Shown here in pieces: positions 34,901-41,460 of a DNA stretch of 64,000 nt. This DNA is from Trachythela sp. YZ-2020 (lineage: Eukaryota > Cnidaria > Anthozoa > Malacalcyonacea > Clavulariidae), in contig JADLSH010000369.1 of assembly GCA_016169945.1 (NCBI GenBank), positions 5,970,001-6,034,000 on the forward strand. The letters are read 5' to 3'. The notes beneath the pieces were generated by a model that saw only the letters and a list, made by a program, of their open reading frames with translations, searched no databases and was not told where the DNA came from. Each line of letters starts with the position of its first letter. Within the stretch, counting starts at the first letter, position 1. The translations under genes and the position numbers were made by a program.

Positions 34901-35414
34901 ACCTAACGAAGCAGGTGTATGGCATAAACTAGACGACGAGATTGTATTCTTACAGGATAGTAATACTGGTTTGCAAAAAATGTCCAAAAGCTGTAATAGT
35001 TACAAAGAGATAAAATATTTAGATACTATGGATGGTGTATTAAATGCACCCCAACCTGTTAAAACAAAACCAACAGAATCCAAACAAACAGAAGTTCTGC
35101 AACAACAACCAAAACCAACTGGGGAAGCACCACCATTTAAACAACCTAACACAAAGGAGAGTTACACACAACAAATAGTTAAAACTTTGCGTAACAGCAC
35201 CCCAGCGCAAATGGAAAAATTAGTGGGGATAGGAGTTATCTCTCCCACAGGACAAGATAACCAATATGTAATTAACGATCCCCCATGTACAAGTAATAGC
35301 AAAGTAAATAAGGTTCCCGAAGGAACTTTTAAAAATATAATAGAAGGTTGTATCGCTAACGGGGTTTTAAAAGCTAGGGGTAAAAGTGGTAAAAGTTTTA
35401 AAAAAGTAAAGTAA
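31905..35414 (+). CDS. Large putative replication/DNA-binding protein, 1169 residues
   Basis: Largest gene of the element. Residues 20-160 are a Lys/Gln-rich coiled coil; 165-178 a Pro linker; 190-700 the conserved-looking core. The core has a block at about 430-450 (SVRHKAYIKMVQMLESKSVR) followed near 480 by GITRIE, an arrangement reminiscent of the Y-x-K and R-x-E blocks of some replication initiators. About 770-820, 900-945 and 946-985 look like beta-barrel (OB-like) segments, the first reading YKYINTTYGKKIVACI. The tail is Gln/Pro-rich, then basic. No polymerase B, HUH, Walker or DDE motif is evident. I recall similar uncharacterised multi-copy proteins in animal genomes but cannot name a family. 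Replication is inferred. Confidence 0.85.
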   Translation: MFNNIKTNILTFWQAIQETDRLQQVLKDMGSIRKQHNESLTKSNAGLKKLQDKKKTLRVLLNNVKQDNNLAKAKLCSFKTVQKNCPTTNQETLEHTQAQQLLVQNTKKHLTTNRQEYKIINKDLKITSKNRSKISKTHTAASKQYNQIKQRFDKVENRVKILNAKELSLPTPTPNPKEQPLNITQETTDNMAWFKNVPKHQVTITKNVTKDFLTELASSNCKNLCGRVDYNDGALLSGTGLEPVSEKFYDGFLMYVLAAKEHIVGKNGKKPKYTHVGAGNSSIRELLKKYNLNTSKVEGKYISTRHEHPESKAYMCNDNKLRDCRRQLYMVTVNNEEPQNVEKFLLESREYRISIGVYLQDVDITQDFAGTTNTEGLKDHMIQNLNYRLAGTYNKDIRYNPEDYNGTILDNEESVGLNCVTFFIHNNYPYSVRHKAYIKMVQMLESKSVRSKEGNHLREWATQENTRLANTRNQCQQRGITRIETTHYCDDNPDFNLLHESIDNVLDLIPNHLVYDTPYATTWSNWTNCFKHSLVVHNETADEAFVCYAYNEITKKLSGERFGSQAVSKFSRRPAWVLTKFTLDPSLPLDFITYTTKNIVVEYTNKKGEDAKRTETHLDTIGRCILSKTTKKEQRTALTKSGYLYADKSGKNTEEMLVNAGIIPTPTFTPYIPNTKSNNKTKLHWVLHMEQTLDPSTVLIPDKYKNTKLNKEELIDCNRGTFNKILEQAREKIQEQIKINTEAKRLDNRNKAAAINLTRGQAIKINSLPLNTKYFVDGYKYINTTYGKKIVACITGVLDNHTTLVFANQWLKEYLVSDGLNSIKTIYGNNTMFLEKRPTMLILGRSKTQYGTLTTYLECKPVLNNHHTQNLQAQLQQVDVQDIYLPVEQHVELKNLQNITTLKTGTILDIEGYYIVQKHKVEHIVIKTKNGTMFEGGNFLLKQKPKLKQGCVVRLDKVKYADSGNKNVKHMDCFVFQSEEWWYRVNPKTIKKQKSETPKPNEAGVWHKLDDEIVFLQDSNTGLQKMSKSCNSYKEIKYLDTMDGVLNAPQPVKTKPTESKQTEVLQQQPKPTGEAPPFKQPNTKESYTQQIVKTLRNSTPAQMEKLVGIGVISPTGQDNQYVINDPPCTSNSKVNKVPEGTFKNIIEGCIANGVLKARGKSGKSFKKVK

Positions 35415-35422
35415 ATATAAGA

Positions 35423-35455
35423 TTTTGTAAGTAAGCTAACAACTTACTTACAAAA
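35423..35455. terminator. 13-bp perfect hairpin between convergent genes
   Basis: TTTTGTAAGTAAG and its exact reverse complement surround a 7-nt loop. It lies between the stop of the 1169-residue gene (35414) and that of the opposing 187-residue gene (35469), so it can serve both. Confidence 0.75.
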
Positions 35456-35468
35456 ACTACACAAAAAA

Positions 35469-36032
35469 TTAAACACACACCACACTAGTTTTAATGTAAT
35501 TATTTTTAAAAGGACTTGCTTTTATACTACTTACTGTTATATTACAGTCCTTTTGTGGACCAAAAATCTCCGGAGTTGTTTTACACAAATAATTACCGTT
35601 TAAATGGGTGTATTCGAACAGTTTATGCTTCTTCTCGTACTTAATACTAGGGTACTTATCTATTATGTATTCCAACACAAGACTTTCCAAATATTTAATT
35701 GCACAGCACACCTCTTTGGGGATACATACTAACTTTCGAGGGTGTGTATTGCGATTAGTTTGGATCCAAAGACAATCTTCTCCTGTATCCACTAACATTT
35801 GGAAAGTAATTTCTTTTCCATTTAATAAGGGTTTAAATTCGAACAGGGGAATTTTAATAAATCCCGGTTGTGGGTCCCAACACACATATTGTTCGAAACT
35901 AATTACTCCTTGTAAACAGGATTGGTTTTTAATGTTAGATTTTGTTATCTCTTGTAATTTCTCCCCTGCTTCGAATGTTATGTTGTGTTGCACAGTGGGA
36001 ATGTTAATTTGTTGGTTGTGTGGACTGTCCAT
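35469..36032 (-). CDS. Hypothetical protein, 187 residues
   Basis: Intronless ORF convergent with the 1169-residue gene. It is probably a compact beta-rich globular protein (GFIKIPLFEFKPLLNGKEIT, FQMLVDTGEDCLWIQ) with seven cysteines but no zinc-finger spacing I recognise. FQMLVDTGED superficially recalls an aspartic-protease DTG, but the surrounding residues do not support that. The start ATGGA follows an A-rich leader, as in neighbouring genes. It shares a divergent 5' region with the 152-residue gene. Confidence 0.75.
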   Translation of the reverse strand: MDSPHNQQINIPTVQHNITFEAGEKLQEITKSNIKNQSCLQGVISFEQYVCWDPQPGFIKIPLFEFKPLLNGKEITFQMLVDTGEDCLWIQTNRNTHPRKLVCIPKEVCCAIKYLESLVLEYIIDKYPSIKYEKKHKLFEYTHLNGNYLCKTTPEIFGPQKDCNITVSSIKASPFKNNYIKTSVVCV

Positions 36033-36198
36033 TTTTATTAAATAAAATTATTTTGGTTGGCTTTGCGTGTGTTTTAAAACCAATTTAATAATATTTTACT
36101 TACATACTACCGCCAAAACACTTACACAATAGCTAGCTAACAACTTACTTACTTACTAGACTAGATCTACAAAACATTTTTATACTAAAAGAAGTGCC

Positions 36199-36388
36199 AC
36201 ATACTATGTTAAAAAACAGAAAGCACTACAGTACATACTATGTAAAAACAGAAAGCACTACAGTACATACTATGTAAAAACAGAAAGCACTACAGTACAT
36301 ACTATGTAAAAACAGAAAGCACTACAGTACATACTATGTAAAAACAGAAAGCACTACAGTACATACTATGTAAAAACAGAAAGCACTA
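36199..36388. repeat. Six 32-bp tandem repeats (iteron-like)
   Basis: Unit starts are 36199 (34 bp variant), 36233, 36265, 36297, 36329 and 36361. Each carries the perfect palindrome TACATACTATGTA, or in the first and last copies the ACATACTATGT core, followed by AAAACAGAAAGCACTA. The palindrome half TACATAGT reappears just upstream of the 180- and 267-residue genes. Confidence 0.95.
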
Positions 36389-36421
36389 TTACAAGTCGAT
36401 ACTTACTTAACAACACATACA

Positions 36422-36447
36422 CAGCGAAGCGAAGCGGAGCGACCACA
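36422..36447. repeat. GC-rich GCGAAGC tract
   Basis: CAGCGAAGCGAAGCGGAGCG, the reverse of the tracts at 31727 and 37566, ends 26 bp before the ATG of the 152-residue gene. Confidence 0.85.
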
Positions 36448-36472
36448 CCAACATTAAAACTAAACAGGGACA

Positions 36473-36931
36473 ATGGAAATGTTAATGGAAAGTATTATAA
36501 GTACTGTTAATGGAAGTGTAAACAAGTTGTTAGACGCAATAGCCGAGAAATATAGTTTGGACAAACAAGAACTTTTGGACACTTGGAAAGCACAAAATAC
36601 ACCACTGGTAAAACCACAAAAAGGTCCCAAAGTTACTTGCCCCTTTGTAATGTTAAAAGGTAAAAATATTGGTGGGTTGTGTGGTAAAATCTGTTTCGAC
36701 ACATATTGTAGTAAACACAAACAAAAGAAACCACCACCAAAAAGTCCAAACACAGAGGAACAAAATAGACTTATGGATGTAATACAAGGGATACGAGATC
36801 TTCCATGTGTTGTAGATGTCTTGGAAGATGGTTTCGAGGGGGACATTTACTGCCCCCCTTGCTTCGAGACAGTAGATAGCTTCGAAGAGATAGAGACAGT
36901 AGATGGATTGTACAAGGAGTGGGTGTATTAG
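36473..36931 (+). CDS. Zinc-binding protein, 152 residues (CxxV..GxxCG..YCxxH type)
   Basis: N-terminal helical part (KLLDAIAEKYSLDKQELLDTW), then a compact metal-binding motif at residues about 55-82: CPFVMLKGKNIGGLCG followed by YCSKHK. This Cys/Cys/Cys/His motif with Lys-Gly and Leu-Cys-Gly spacing is common in small proteins of large DNA viruses. The C-terminal 60 residues are acidic with an extra CPPC. The function is probably DNA/RNA or protein binding. It is convergent with the 168-residue gene across a hairpin. Confidence 0.75.
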   Translation: MEMLMESIISTVNGSVNKLLDAIAEKYSLDKQELLDTWKAQNTPLVKPQKGPKVTCPFVMLKGKNIGGLCGKICFDTYCSKHKQKKPPPKSPNTEEQNRLMDVIQGIRDLPCVVDVLEDGFEGDIYCPPCFETVDSFEEIETVDGLYKEWVY

Positions 36932-36968
36932 TTATTGTACTGTTTGTCTGCTGTACAGTAAAACCTAT

Positions 36969-37005
36969 TAATTTGTAACCAAATACCAAATTAGGTTACA
37001 AATTA
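36969..37005. terminator. 12-bp perfect hairpin between convergent genes
   Basis: TAATTTGTAACC and its exact reverse complement flank a 13-nt loop, midway between the stop at 36931 and the opposing stop at 37024. The TTTGTAAC core recurs in the hairpins at 39256 and 39623. Confidence 0.7.
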
Positions 37006-37023
37006 CATATACACAGTAAATAC

Positions 37024-37494
37024 TTACTTACTTACTTTATGGTTATCCACAACTTTATGGCTTTGCATGTGGTAGTAACTAGAAAATATAGTGTTACACA
37101 ATGGACAGTTATGTTCGTTGGAAATGTATAACTTGCAGTTGTGTTTATGTCCATTAAATGCTCGTGTAAGTGCTAGCTGTTTGTTACAACTTGTGCAACA
37201 AATAGGTTGTGGGAGAAGTTTACTATACTGCTGTTGTTGTTCCTTTGCGTGTAAAACTTTGTTTACAAGCTCTAATTTGTTGCGTAAGTTATAACCGATA
37301 CCACTTACACCAATTTTCGAGGCATGGGTTTTTAAAGCTTGCAAAGGAAGTTGCATTAGACTCCTTTGTTCCATACTTAACTCGCTCCATTTTTCCAAAA
37401 CCTTTAACAAACCCTTTTTACTTTTAGCGCATGTTTTAGTGGTATTCCTTTGTAAAATATTTTTTAATACTTTTGTTGTATGGTACTTATCCAT
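37024..37494 (-). CDS. C2H2-type zinc-finger protein, about 156 residues
   Basis: The C-terminal third holds two zinc-binding units: CTSCNKQLALTRAFNGHKH and CPLCNTIFSSYYHMQSH. The N-terminal part is Lys-rich and helical. I chose ATGGATAAG at 37494 because most neighbouring genes start AAAATGG; an in-frame ATG at 37530 would add 12 residues. Likely a DNA-binding regulator of the element. Confidence 0.75.
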   Translation of the reverse strand: MDKYHTTKVLKNILQRNTTKTCAKSKKGLLKVLEKWSELSMEQRSLMQLPLQALKTHASKIGVSGIGYNLRNKLELVNKVLHAKEQQQQYSKLLPQPICCTSCNKQLALTRAFNGHKHNCKLYISNEHNCPLCNTIFSSYYHMQSHKVVDNHKVSK

Positions 37495-37565
37495 TTTAAT
37501 ATCCCCAAAAATTAGTTTTGTTAAATACAATTTAAAATATATATATATACAATAGTTATTGTGTG

Positions 37566-37612
37566 TATCGTCGCTGCGCTTCGCTTCGCTACGCTTCGCT
37601 CCGCTTCGCTGT
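37566..37612. repeat. GC-rich CGCTTCGCT tract
   Basis: Nearly continuous CGCTTCGCT/ACGCTTCGCTCC units lie upstream of the zinc-finger gene that starts at 37494. This is the longest such tract in the element. Confidence 0.9.
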
Positions 37613-37742
37613 GTATCTTAAATAAATAGGTGTTTTTTTTTCGTGTTAAACAATTCGGACTGTGTTGTCATTTTCTTTTTTGTAATATATATATACTAAC
37701 TTTTAAAATGTCTTGGTATCTTACACCGACCGTCCAAAAATT

Positions 37743-37760
37743 CTATTTCCAACGTTGGAA
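37743..37760. terminator. 18-bp perfect palindrome downstream of the 268-residue gene
   Basis: ATTTCCAACGTTGGAAAT is fully self-complementary and lies 54 bp past the stop of the leftward 268-residue gene. It may be a 3'-end hairpin or a dimeric binding site. Confidence 0.5.
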
Positions 37761-37813
37761 ATAAAATTTATATTTATATTATATGTACACACAACTTTAC
37801 ACTTTACACTTAA

Positions 37814-38620
37814 CTACACTTTTAACTCTTGGATACACATAGTACTTTCGTACCCTCGTCCACAAATAGCAGTGGACTTTTTTGTTTTTATTAGCTTACT
37901 AATTGTACTTGCACTTATTGTCCAACCATAACAACTGTACTCTTTGGACCCTCTTTGCTCCTGCATTTTTTTACTACTGCTATAAATTTCGTAATGGGAC
38001 AATATATTATTTTTCCAAATTGTACACAATAATGTTTTACTGTTGGCTCTCTTTTTACCATGGTCGTAAGCTTGTACATATTTAAAAACACCTTCCAATG
38101 CGTGTGCAAGTGCAGGTGTTAGTATGGGTTTTATTGCAAGTATAAAATTAAAACAATCTTGGATGCCTTGTTTGTTCCAAGCACCATATGTTGGTACAAG
38201 TTTTCTTTCCACAATGTCCTTTGGATCCGGGCGTACATCGTTATTTACTCGCCAGTTATCCCAAGTTCCTCTTTTACTAAGTTCCACTTTTGGATTGTGT
38301 CTTAGTTGCTCCAACACACTTGTAACATCGTATGGTAGGTCCCAAAAATTAATCTCGGGACCAATAACAGTGTTTTTAAGAGTTGTAAGGTAGGAGTCCT
38401 TTAATGTTTTTAACTCTTTCGCTGTATTACAAAGTTTTATTTCCTTAACAAAACTAACCATTTCCCTAGTTAAGCTTTCCTCGGTTGTTTGGTCTTTTAA
38501 AAAATCCACTGTTTGTTGTTCGAATATCTCGTTGGACATAGTTTTATACAGGTTTCTTCTCCAATAGGAGTTCCAACGGTCCTGCATGTGCTTGTTTTGG
38601 GAGTTGTTATTATCTAACAT
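37814..38620 (-). CDS. Hypothetical protein, 268 residues
   Basis: Intronless and highly charged. The first 90 residues look helical (RWNSYWRRNLYKTMSNEIFE). The middle is Trp-rich (TWDNWRVNNDVRPD); residues about 160-200 form a hydrophobic helical core (FNFILAIKPILTPALAHALE). The C-terminal part has Lys runs and five scattered cysteines. No transmembrane helix and no family recognised. It shares a divergent 5' region with the 70-residue gene. Confidence 0.75.
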   Translation of the reverse strand: MLDNNNSQNKHMQDRWNSYWRRNLYKTMSNEIFEQQTVDFLKDQTTEESLTREMVSFVKEIKLCNTAKELKTLKDSYLTTLKNTVIGPEINFWDLPYDVTSVLEQLRHNPKVELSKRGTWDNWRVNNDVRPDPKDIVERKLVPTYGAWNKQGIQDCFNFILAIKPILTPALAHALEGVFKYVQAYDHGKKRANSKTLLCTIWKNNILSHYEIYSSSKKMQEQRGSKEYSCYGWTISASTISKLIKTKKSTAICGRGYESTMCIQELKV

Positions 38621-38993
38621 ATTCTATATATTGTTTCCACAGGTAGGTGTTGGTTATCGATTTACTGTGTATGTTGTTTGTGGTGTAAAAAGCTTGGGTT
38701 ACCGTTGTGGTTACCCTAGAATTATAGAAAGTGGTGTCGAAAAATACAACACCTTATACTTACTTGTCCTTTTTTTGTATTGTAAAAAGCTTGGGGTACA
38801 GTAAGTGTCCCCCTAGAATTATAGAGAGTGTGTAAGTGTGTAAGTGTGTATGTGTGTGTGTGTGTGTTCGCTTCGCTACGCTTCGCTACGCTATGTGTGT
38901 CGAACCACAGCGTAGAAGGGGTGTCCCAAAAAGACACCCCCCTATTAAAAATTGTGCTTGCTACAGTTATGTATAAATTAAATTAAAATTAAA
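38621..38993. promoter_or_regulatory. Divergent intergenic region with direct repeats and (TG)n
   Basis: Two direct copies of GTAAAAAGCTTGGGGTAC / CCCTAGAATTATAGA blocks occur at about 38685-38730 and 38779-38829. They are followed by a GTGT-rich run (38828-38867), a CGCTTCGCTACG tract (38869-38893) and an AT-rich leader before the + gene. It is probably a bidirectional promoter. Confidence 0.5.
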
Positions 38994-39206
38994 ATGGACT
39001 TGGAAGTATTTGTAACTAAATTACAAAGTTTTATTTGTGCGTACCAAGAGGTATGGGTTACATTGGAAAACAAAGGCCTCCCGCAAGCGGACATCGCGAT
39101 AGATACCTTAGATATGGTATGTAAAAGTTTTTGTAAGGACCTGGAACAAAATTATGGTGTGGATATCGACTGGGAAAGTTTGGACTTGGCAATAAGAACA
39201 AATTAA
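38994..39206 (+). CDS. Small acidic protein, 70 residues
   Basis: Short ORF starting ATGGACTTGG after an A/T leader. It is acidic and helical (YQEVWVTLENKGLPQADIAI...) with three cysteines. Its length and position between a promoter-like region and a terminator pair support a real gene. No family recognised. Confidence 0.55.
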   Translation: MDLEVFVTKLQSFICAYQEVWVTLENKGLPQADIAIDTLDMVCKSFCKDLEQNYGVDIDWESLDLAIRTN

Positions 39207-39281
39207 CCCCCGCAAAGGGGGGCGCATTTTACGGCCCCTACTTTACAATTAAATAATTTGTAACCCGCAAAAGTTACAAAT
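39207..39281. terminator. Two hairpins between convergent genes
   Basis: CCCCCGCAAAGGGGG directly follows the stop codon of the 70-residue gene. ATTTGTAAC...GTTACAAAT (39256-39264/39273-39281) lies just past the opposing stop at 39292. Confidence 0.65.
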
Positions 39282-39291
39282 AATATTAGTT

Positions 39292-39573
39292 TTATAATAC
39301 ACCATTTTTAAGTTTGTAATTTATAATTTCCAAGTTTTTAACTCTTGTTGCCAAGTCCAATCTTTCCAAGGACTGTTGTGTTATTATCTCTTGGAGTTTT
39401 GCTTTTTGTTGTACTAACACATAGTATTTTCTTTTATGGTCCAAGGCAATGTCTAACTCCTTTTGTAGTTTGTTAGCTCTTTTGTGTTGGGTTTCCCCAA
39501 AACTAATCCAATACTCTAATGTGTAAGGTGTTTTGTTTTTATTTTTATTTTTTAAATAAGAGATAATTCCCAT
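39292..39573 (-). CDS. Coiled-coil protein A, 93 residues
   Basis: The start, MGIISYLKNK, matches that of the next gene (MGIINYITKR), and the two align along their length: Tyr/His-Trp-Ile/Val-x-Phe, then RANKLQKELDI versus RANNLQLELDI, then ITQQSLERLDL versus VTQQSKETLDL. They are clear paralogues. After a basic N-terminus nearly all of it is predicted coiled coil. No enzymatic motif. A structural or scaffolding role is possible. Confidence 0.75.
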   Translation of the reverse strand: MGIISYLKNKNKNKTPYTLEYWISFGETQHKRANKLQKELDIALDHKRKYYVLVQQKAKLQEIITQQSLERLDLATRVKNLEIINYKLKNGVL

Positions 39574-39622
39574 TTTGTGTTGTATTATTTTTTAGTAACA
39601 ACCCAAAGTTATTGTACAACAA

Positions 39623-39651
39623 TTTGTAACCCCAAAGTAAAAAGTTACAAA
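39623..39651. terminator. TTTGTAAC hairpin between the paralogous coiled-coil genes
   Basis: TTTGTAAC and GTTACAAA arms (8 bp) with a 13-nt loop, in the 3' region of coiled-coil gene B. Confidence 0.45.
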
Positions 39652-39786
39652 ATAATAATAACATAAGTACCTACTCCTGTCTTATCGACCAACAAACAAA
39701 CAAAAACCATCCAAGCGTAAGTAGTCCTGGGTTTGTAATAAGTTTTATAAGACAATTAATAATTATTGTTTCCATTTAGTTTTTAC

Positions 39787-40209
39787 TTACACAACACTAA
39801 CTTTTTTGGAGATAACAAGTTTTCTTAAATTTGTTATCTCCATTGTTGCAGTATCCAGCTCCACTACGAGGGTTCCAAGTAACCCCTCTCTTACACCATT
39901 AGTCTCTAAGTCCATCTTTAAATTGTAGTTCTCTTTTTCTAGTGTATTAACTTTGGCTTCCAAATCCAATGTTTCCTTAGATTGCTGTGTTACTCTTGCT
40001 AGTAACTTTTGCACTTGGGTATCCACTTCTTTGTACTTTTTCTCGTACTTGGCAGTAATGTCCAATTCCAATTGTAGATTGTTAGCTCTCCGGTATTGGT
40101 CCTCCGAAAAGCGAACCCAATGTTCCATTGTGTGTAAGTCTTGGCTTTCGGTCTTTGTCTTTCTTTTGGCGGTGGTAACTCTTTTTGTAATATAATTAAT
40201 AATTCCCAT
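39787..40209 (-). CDS. Coiled-coil protein B, 140 residues
   Basis: Longer paralogue of the 93-residue gene. It has a basic N-terminus (MGIINYITKRVTTAKRKTK), then an HTMEHWVRFSEDQYRRANNL block and a long heptad region, with about 45 extra residues at the C-terminus. The two genes run in the same direction in tandem, so they arose by duplication within the element. Confidence 0.75.
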   Translation of the reverse strand: MGIINYITKRVTTAKRKTKTESQDLHTMEHWVRFSEDQYRRANNLQLELDITAKYEKKYKEVDTQVQKLLARVTQQSKETLDLEAKVNTLEKENYNLKMDLETNGVREGLLGTLVVELDTATMEITNLRKLVISKKVSVV

Positions 40210-40364
40210 TTTGTATTGTTTGTATTGTACTGTATATTATTTTTGTGTTTTTTAAAAGATAAAAATATACGATTTATTTTGTTGGTTGGGTTAGTACAAA
40301 ATATTATTGTCCAAAACGGGGTGCACTATGTTTATGTACAAACAAACAAAAAATAATAATATAA
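40210..40364. other. Short intergenic region
   Basis: AT-rich spacer between the 104-residue gene and coiled-coil gene B. No clear hairpin. Confidence 0.5.
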
Positions 40365-40679
40365 TTACGCCAGCAAACAAACTGTGTGTCCCTTAATTAC
40401 GGTTTGTTTTTTAATAGCATACGCAACACCACTTTTTGTTACACCAATATGCTTGGCTGCATTTGTTATACTTTGTAAAACAGTTTTTATCCCAGTTTGT
40501 GTGTTTTTAACAACACATGGAGTGCTAAGTGTGTCCTTAGATTTTTGGATTTGCTCTTTGTTTGGGACTCTCTTAACATATGGTACATCTAGTTTTTTCG
40601 CAAGTTCTAATTTACTTAATTTAAAATAAGGTATTTTTTGTTCCTTTGCCATATATTGTAATTCTTTTAATGTTCCCAT
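40365..40679 (-). CDS. Small DNA-binding-like protein, 104 residues (SAP-like plus NUMOD1-like)
   Basis: The N-terminus (TLKELQYMAKEQKIPYFKLSK) has the helix-turn-helix feel of a SAP motif. Residues about 65-100 (SITNAAKHIGVTKSGVAYAI, then KKQTVIKG) match the pattern of NUMOD1-type modules: Ser/Thr-x3-Ala-Ala-x2-Ile-Gly-Val-x3-Gly-Val-x2-Ala-Ile. The 204-residue neighbour carries a similar module, so these may be related regulators. Confidence 0.7.
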   Translation of the reverse strand: MGTLKELQYMAKEQKIPYFKLSKLELAKKLDVPYVKRVPNKEQIQKSKDTLSTPCVVKNTQTGIKTVLQSITNAAKHIGVTKSGVAYAIKKQTVIKGHTVCLLA

Positions 40680-40736
40680 TTCTTATTATATACACAATCC
40701 CACCTGTACTCTTTACATAGTTAATTTTAGTTTTAA

Positions 40737-41351
40737 TTAAATAAGACCTAGTTCCTTCTCTCTTTGTAATATCCTCTTCTCCCTTAAATTTAAATCTAAC
40801 TCCTTTTTTGTTAAAAAATCATCGCGACAAGATAGTGCTTTCTCCTTTGTAATTAACTCCTCTTCGTAAGTTTTAATATTTTGTTCTTCCACAATTTGTT
40901 CTTCCACAACGCTTTCCTTTTTTGGTATATTAACATAAGTAACAACACACTCCCCATCCTTAGTTTTAACACACTTACCATTTTTAACTTTGTTCGAAAG
41001 TGTTGTTTTACAAATACCAAGTGCACTCGCAGCATCCTCCATTCTTTCGTAAGTGGTTGTTTCCCCTGTTTTTTGGTCTTCCAACACAACTGGTTTACCT
41101 TGTTTTTGTACCCTACTTACGATATCCACTTCTTGTATAAATTTTTTAACATGCTCCCTTACAGTTGTTTTAGAGACCAATAATGTGTTTAATCTATCTG
41201 CTCCTAAAATTTGTAAAACAATACTTGGTCTAGATTGTTTAGGATGGTCTTTGTTAAGGTTATATAGTGTTTGGGAGAGATAAGTTCTTTCCGTTTGTGT
41301 TGTCCCACTAATAGTGTCCAACATTTGTACAATAAAATTTATACTATCCAT
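40737..41351 (-). CDS. NUMOD1-like/coiled-coil protein, 204 residues
   Basis: Residues 1-85 are helical with no recognised family. About 88-140 form a NUMOD1-like module: KPVVLEDQKTGETTTYERME, then AASALGICKTTLSNKVKNGK. The last 60 residues are a Glu/Lys-rich coiled coil (KEKALSCRDDFLTKKELDLN). NUMOD modules bind DNA and are frequent in homing endonucleases and large DNA viruses; no nuclease domain is attached here. A regulatory or DNA-tethering role is likely. Confidence 0.75.
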   Translation of the reverse strand: MDSINFIVQMLDTISGTTQTERTYLSQTLYNLNKDHPKQSRPSIVLQILGADRLNTLLVSKTTVREHVKKFIQEVDIVSRVQKQGKPVVLEDQKTGETTTYERMEDAASALGICKTTLSNKVKNGKCVKTKDGECVVTYVNIPKKESVVEEQIVEEQNIKTYEEELITKEKALSCRDDFLTKKELDLNLREKRILQREKELGLI

Positions 41352-41404
41352 AGTAATACTTTACTATACTTACTTTACACTTGTAGTTATATCGACTGTG
41401 TGTT

Positions 41405-41441
41405 ATATGTGTAAGTTATTGTTAGGATAGCTTACACATAT
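41405..41441 (-). terminator. 11-bp perfect hairpin after the 180-residue gene
   Basis: ATATGTGTAAG pairs with CTTACACATAT across a 15-nt loop, 20 bp beyond the stop of the leftward 180-residue gene. Confidence 0.65.
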
Positions 41442-41460
41442 TATAATATTTGTAACCTAA

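Larger units (their letters stand above)
36033..36472. promoter_or_regulatory. Divergent intergenic region with iterons
   Basis: The region lies between the 187-residue (-) and 152-residue (+) genes. It contains six 32-bp tandem repeats, a TAGCTAGCTA palindrome near 36131 and a GC-rich tract (36422-36447) close to the + gene. It is the best candidate for a shared promoter or replication origin of the element. Confidence 0.5.

Noticed and set aside
31905..35414. Large gene as a protein-primed DNA polymerase B
   Set aside because: No SLYP, KxxxNSxYG or YxDTDS motif is present, and the exonuclease motifs are missing.
35469..36032. 187-residue protein as an aspartic protease because of its DTG triplet
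   Set aside because: The expected flanking pattern and the second conserved Gly motif are missing.
36199..36388. Six 32-bp repeats as a CRISPR array
   Set aside because: The units are contiguous with no variable spacers, there are no cas genes, and the genome is eukaryotic.
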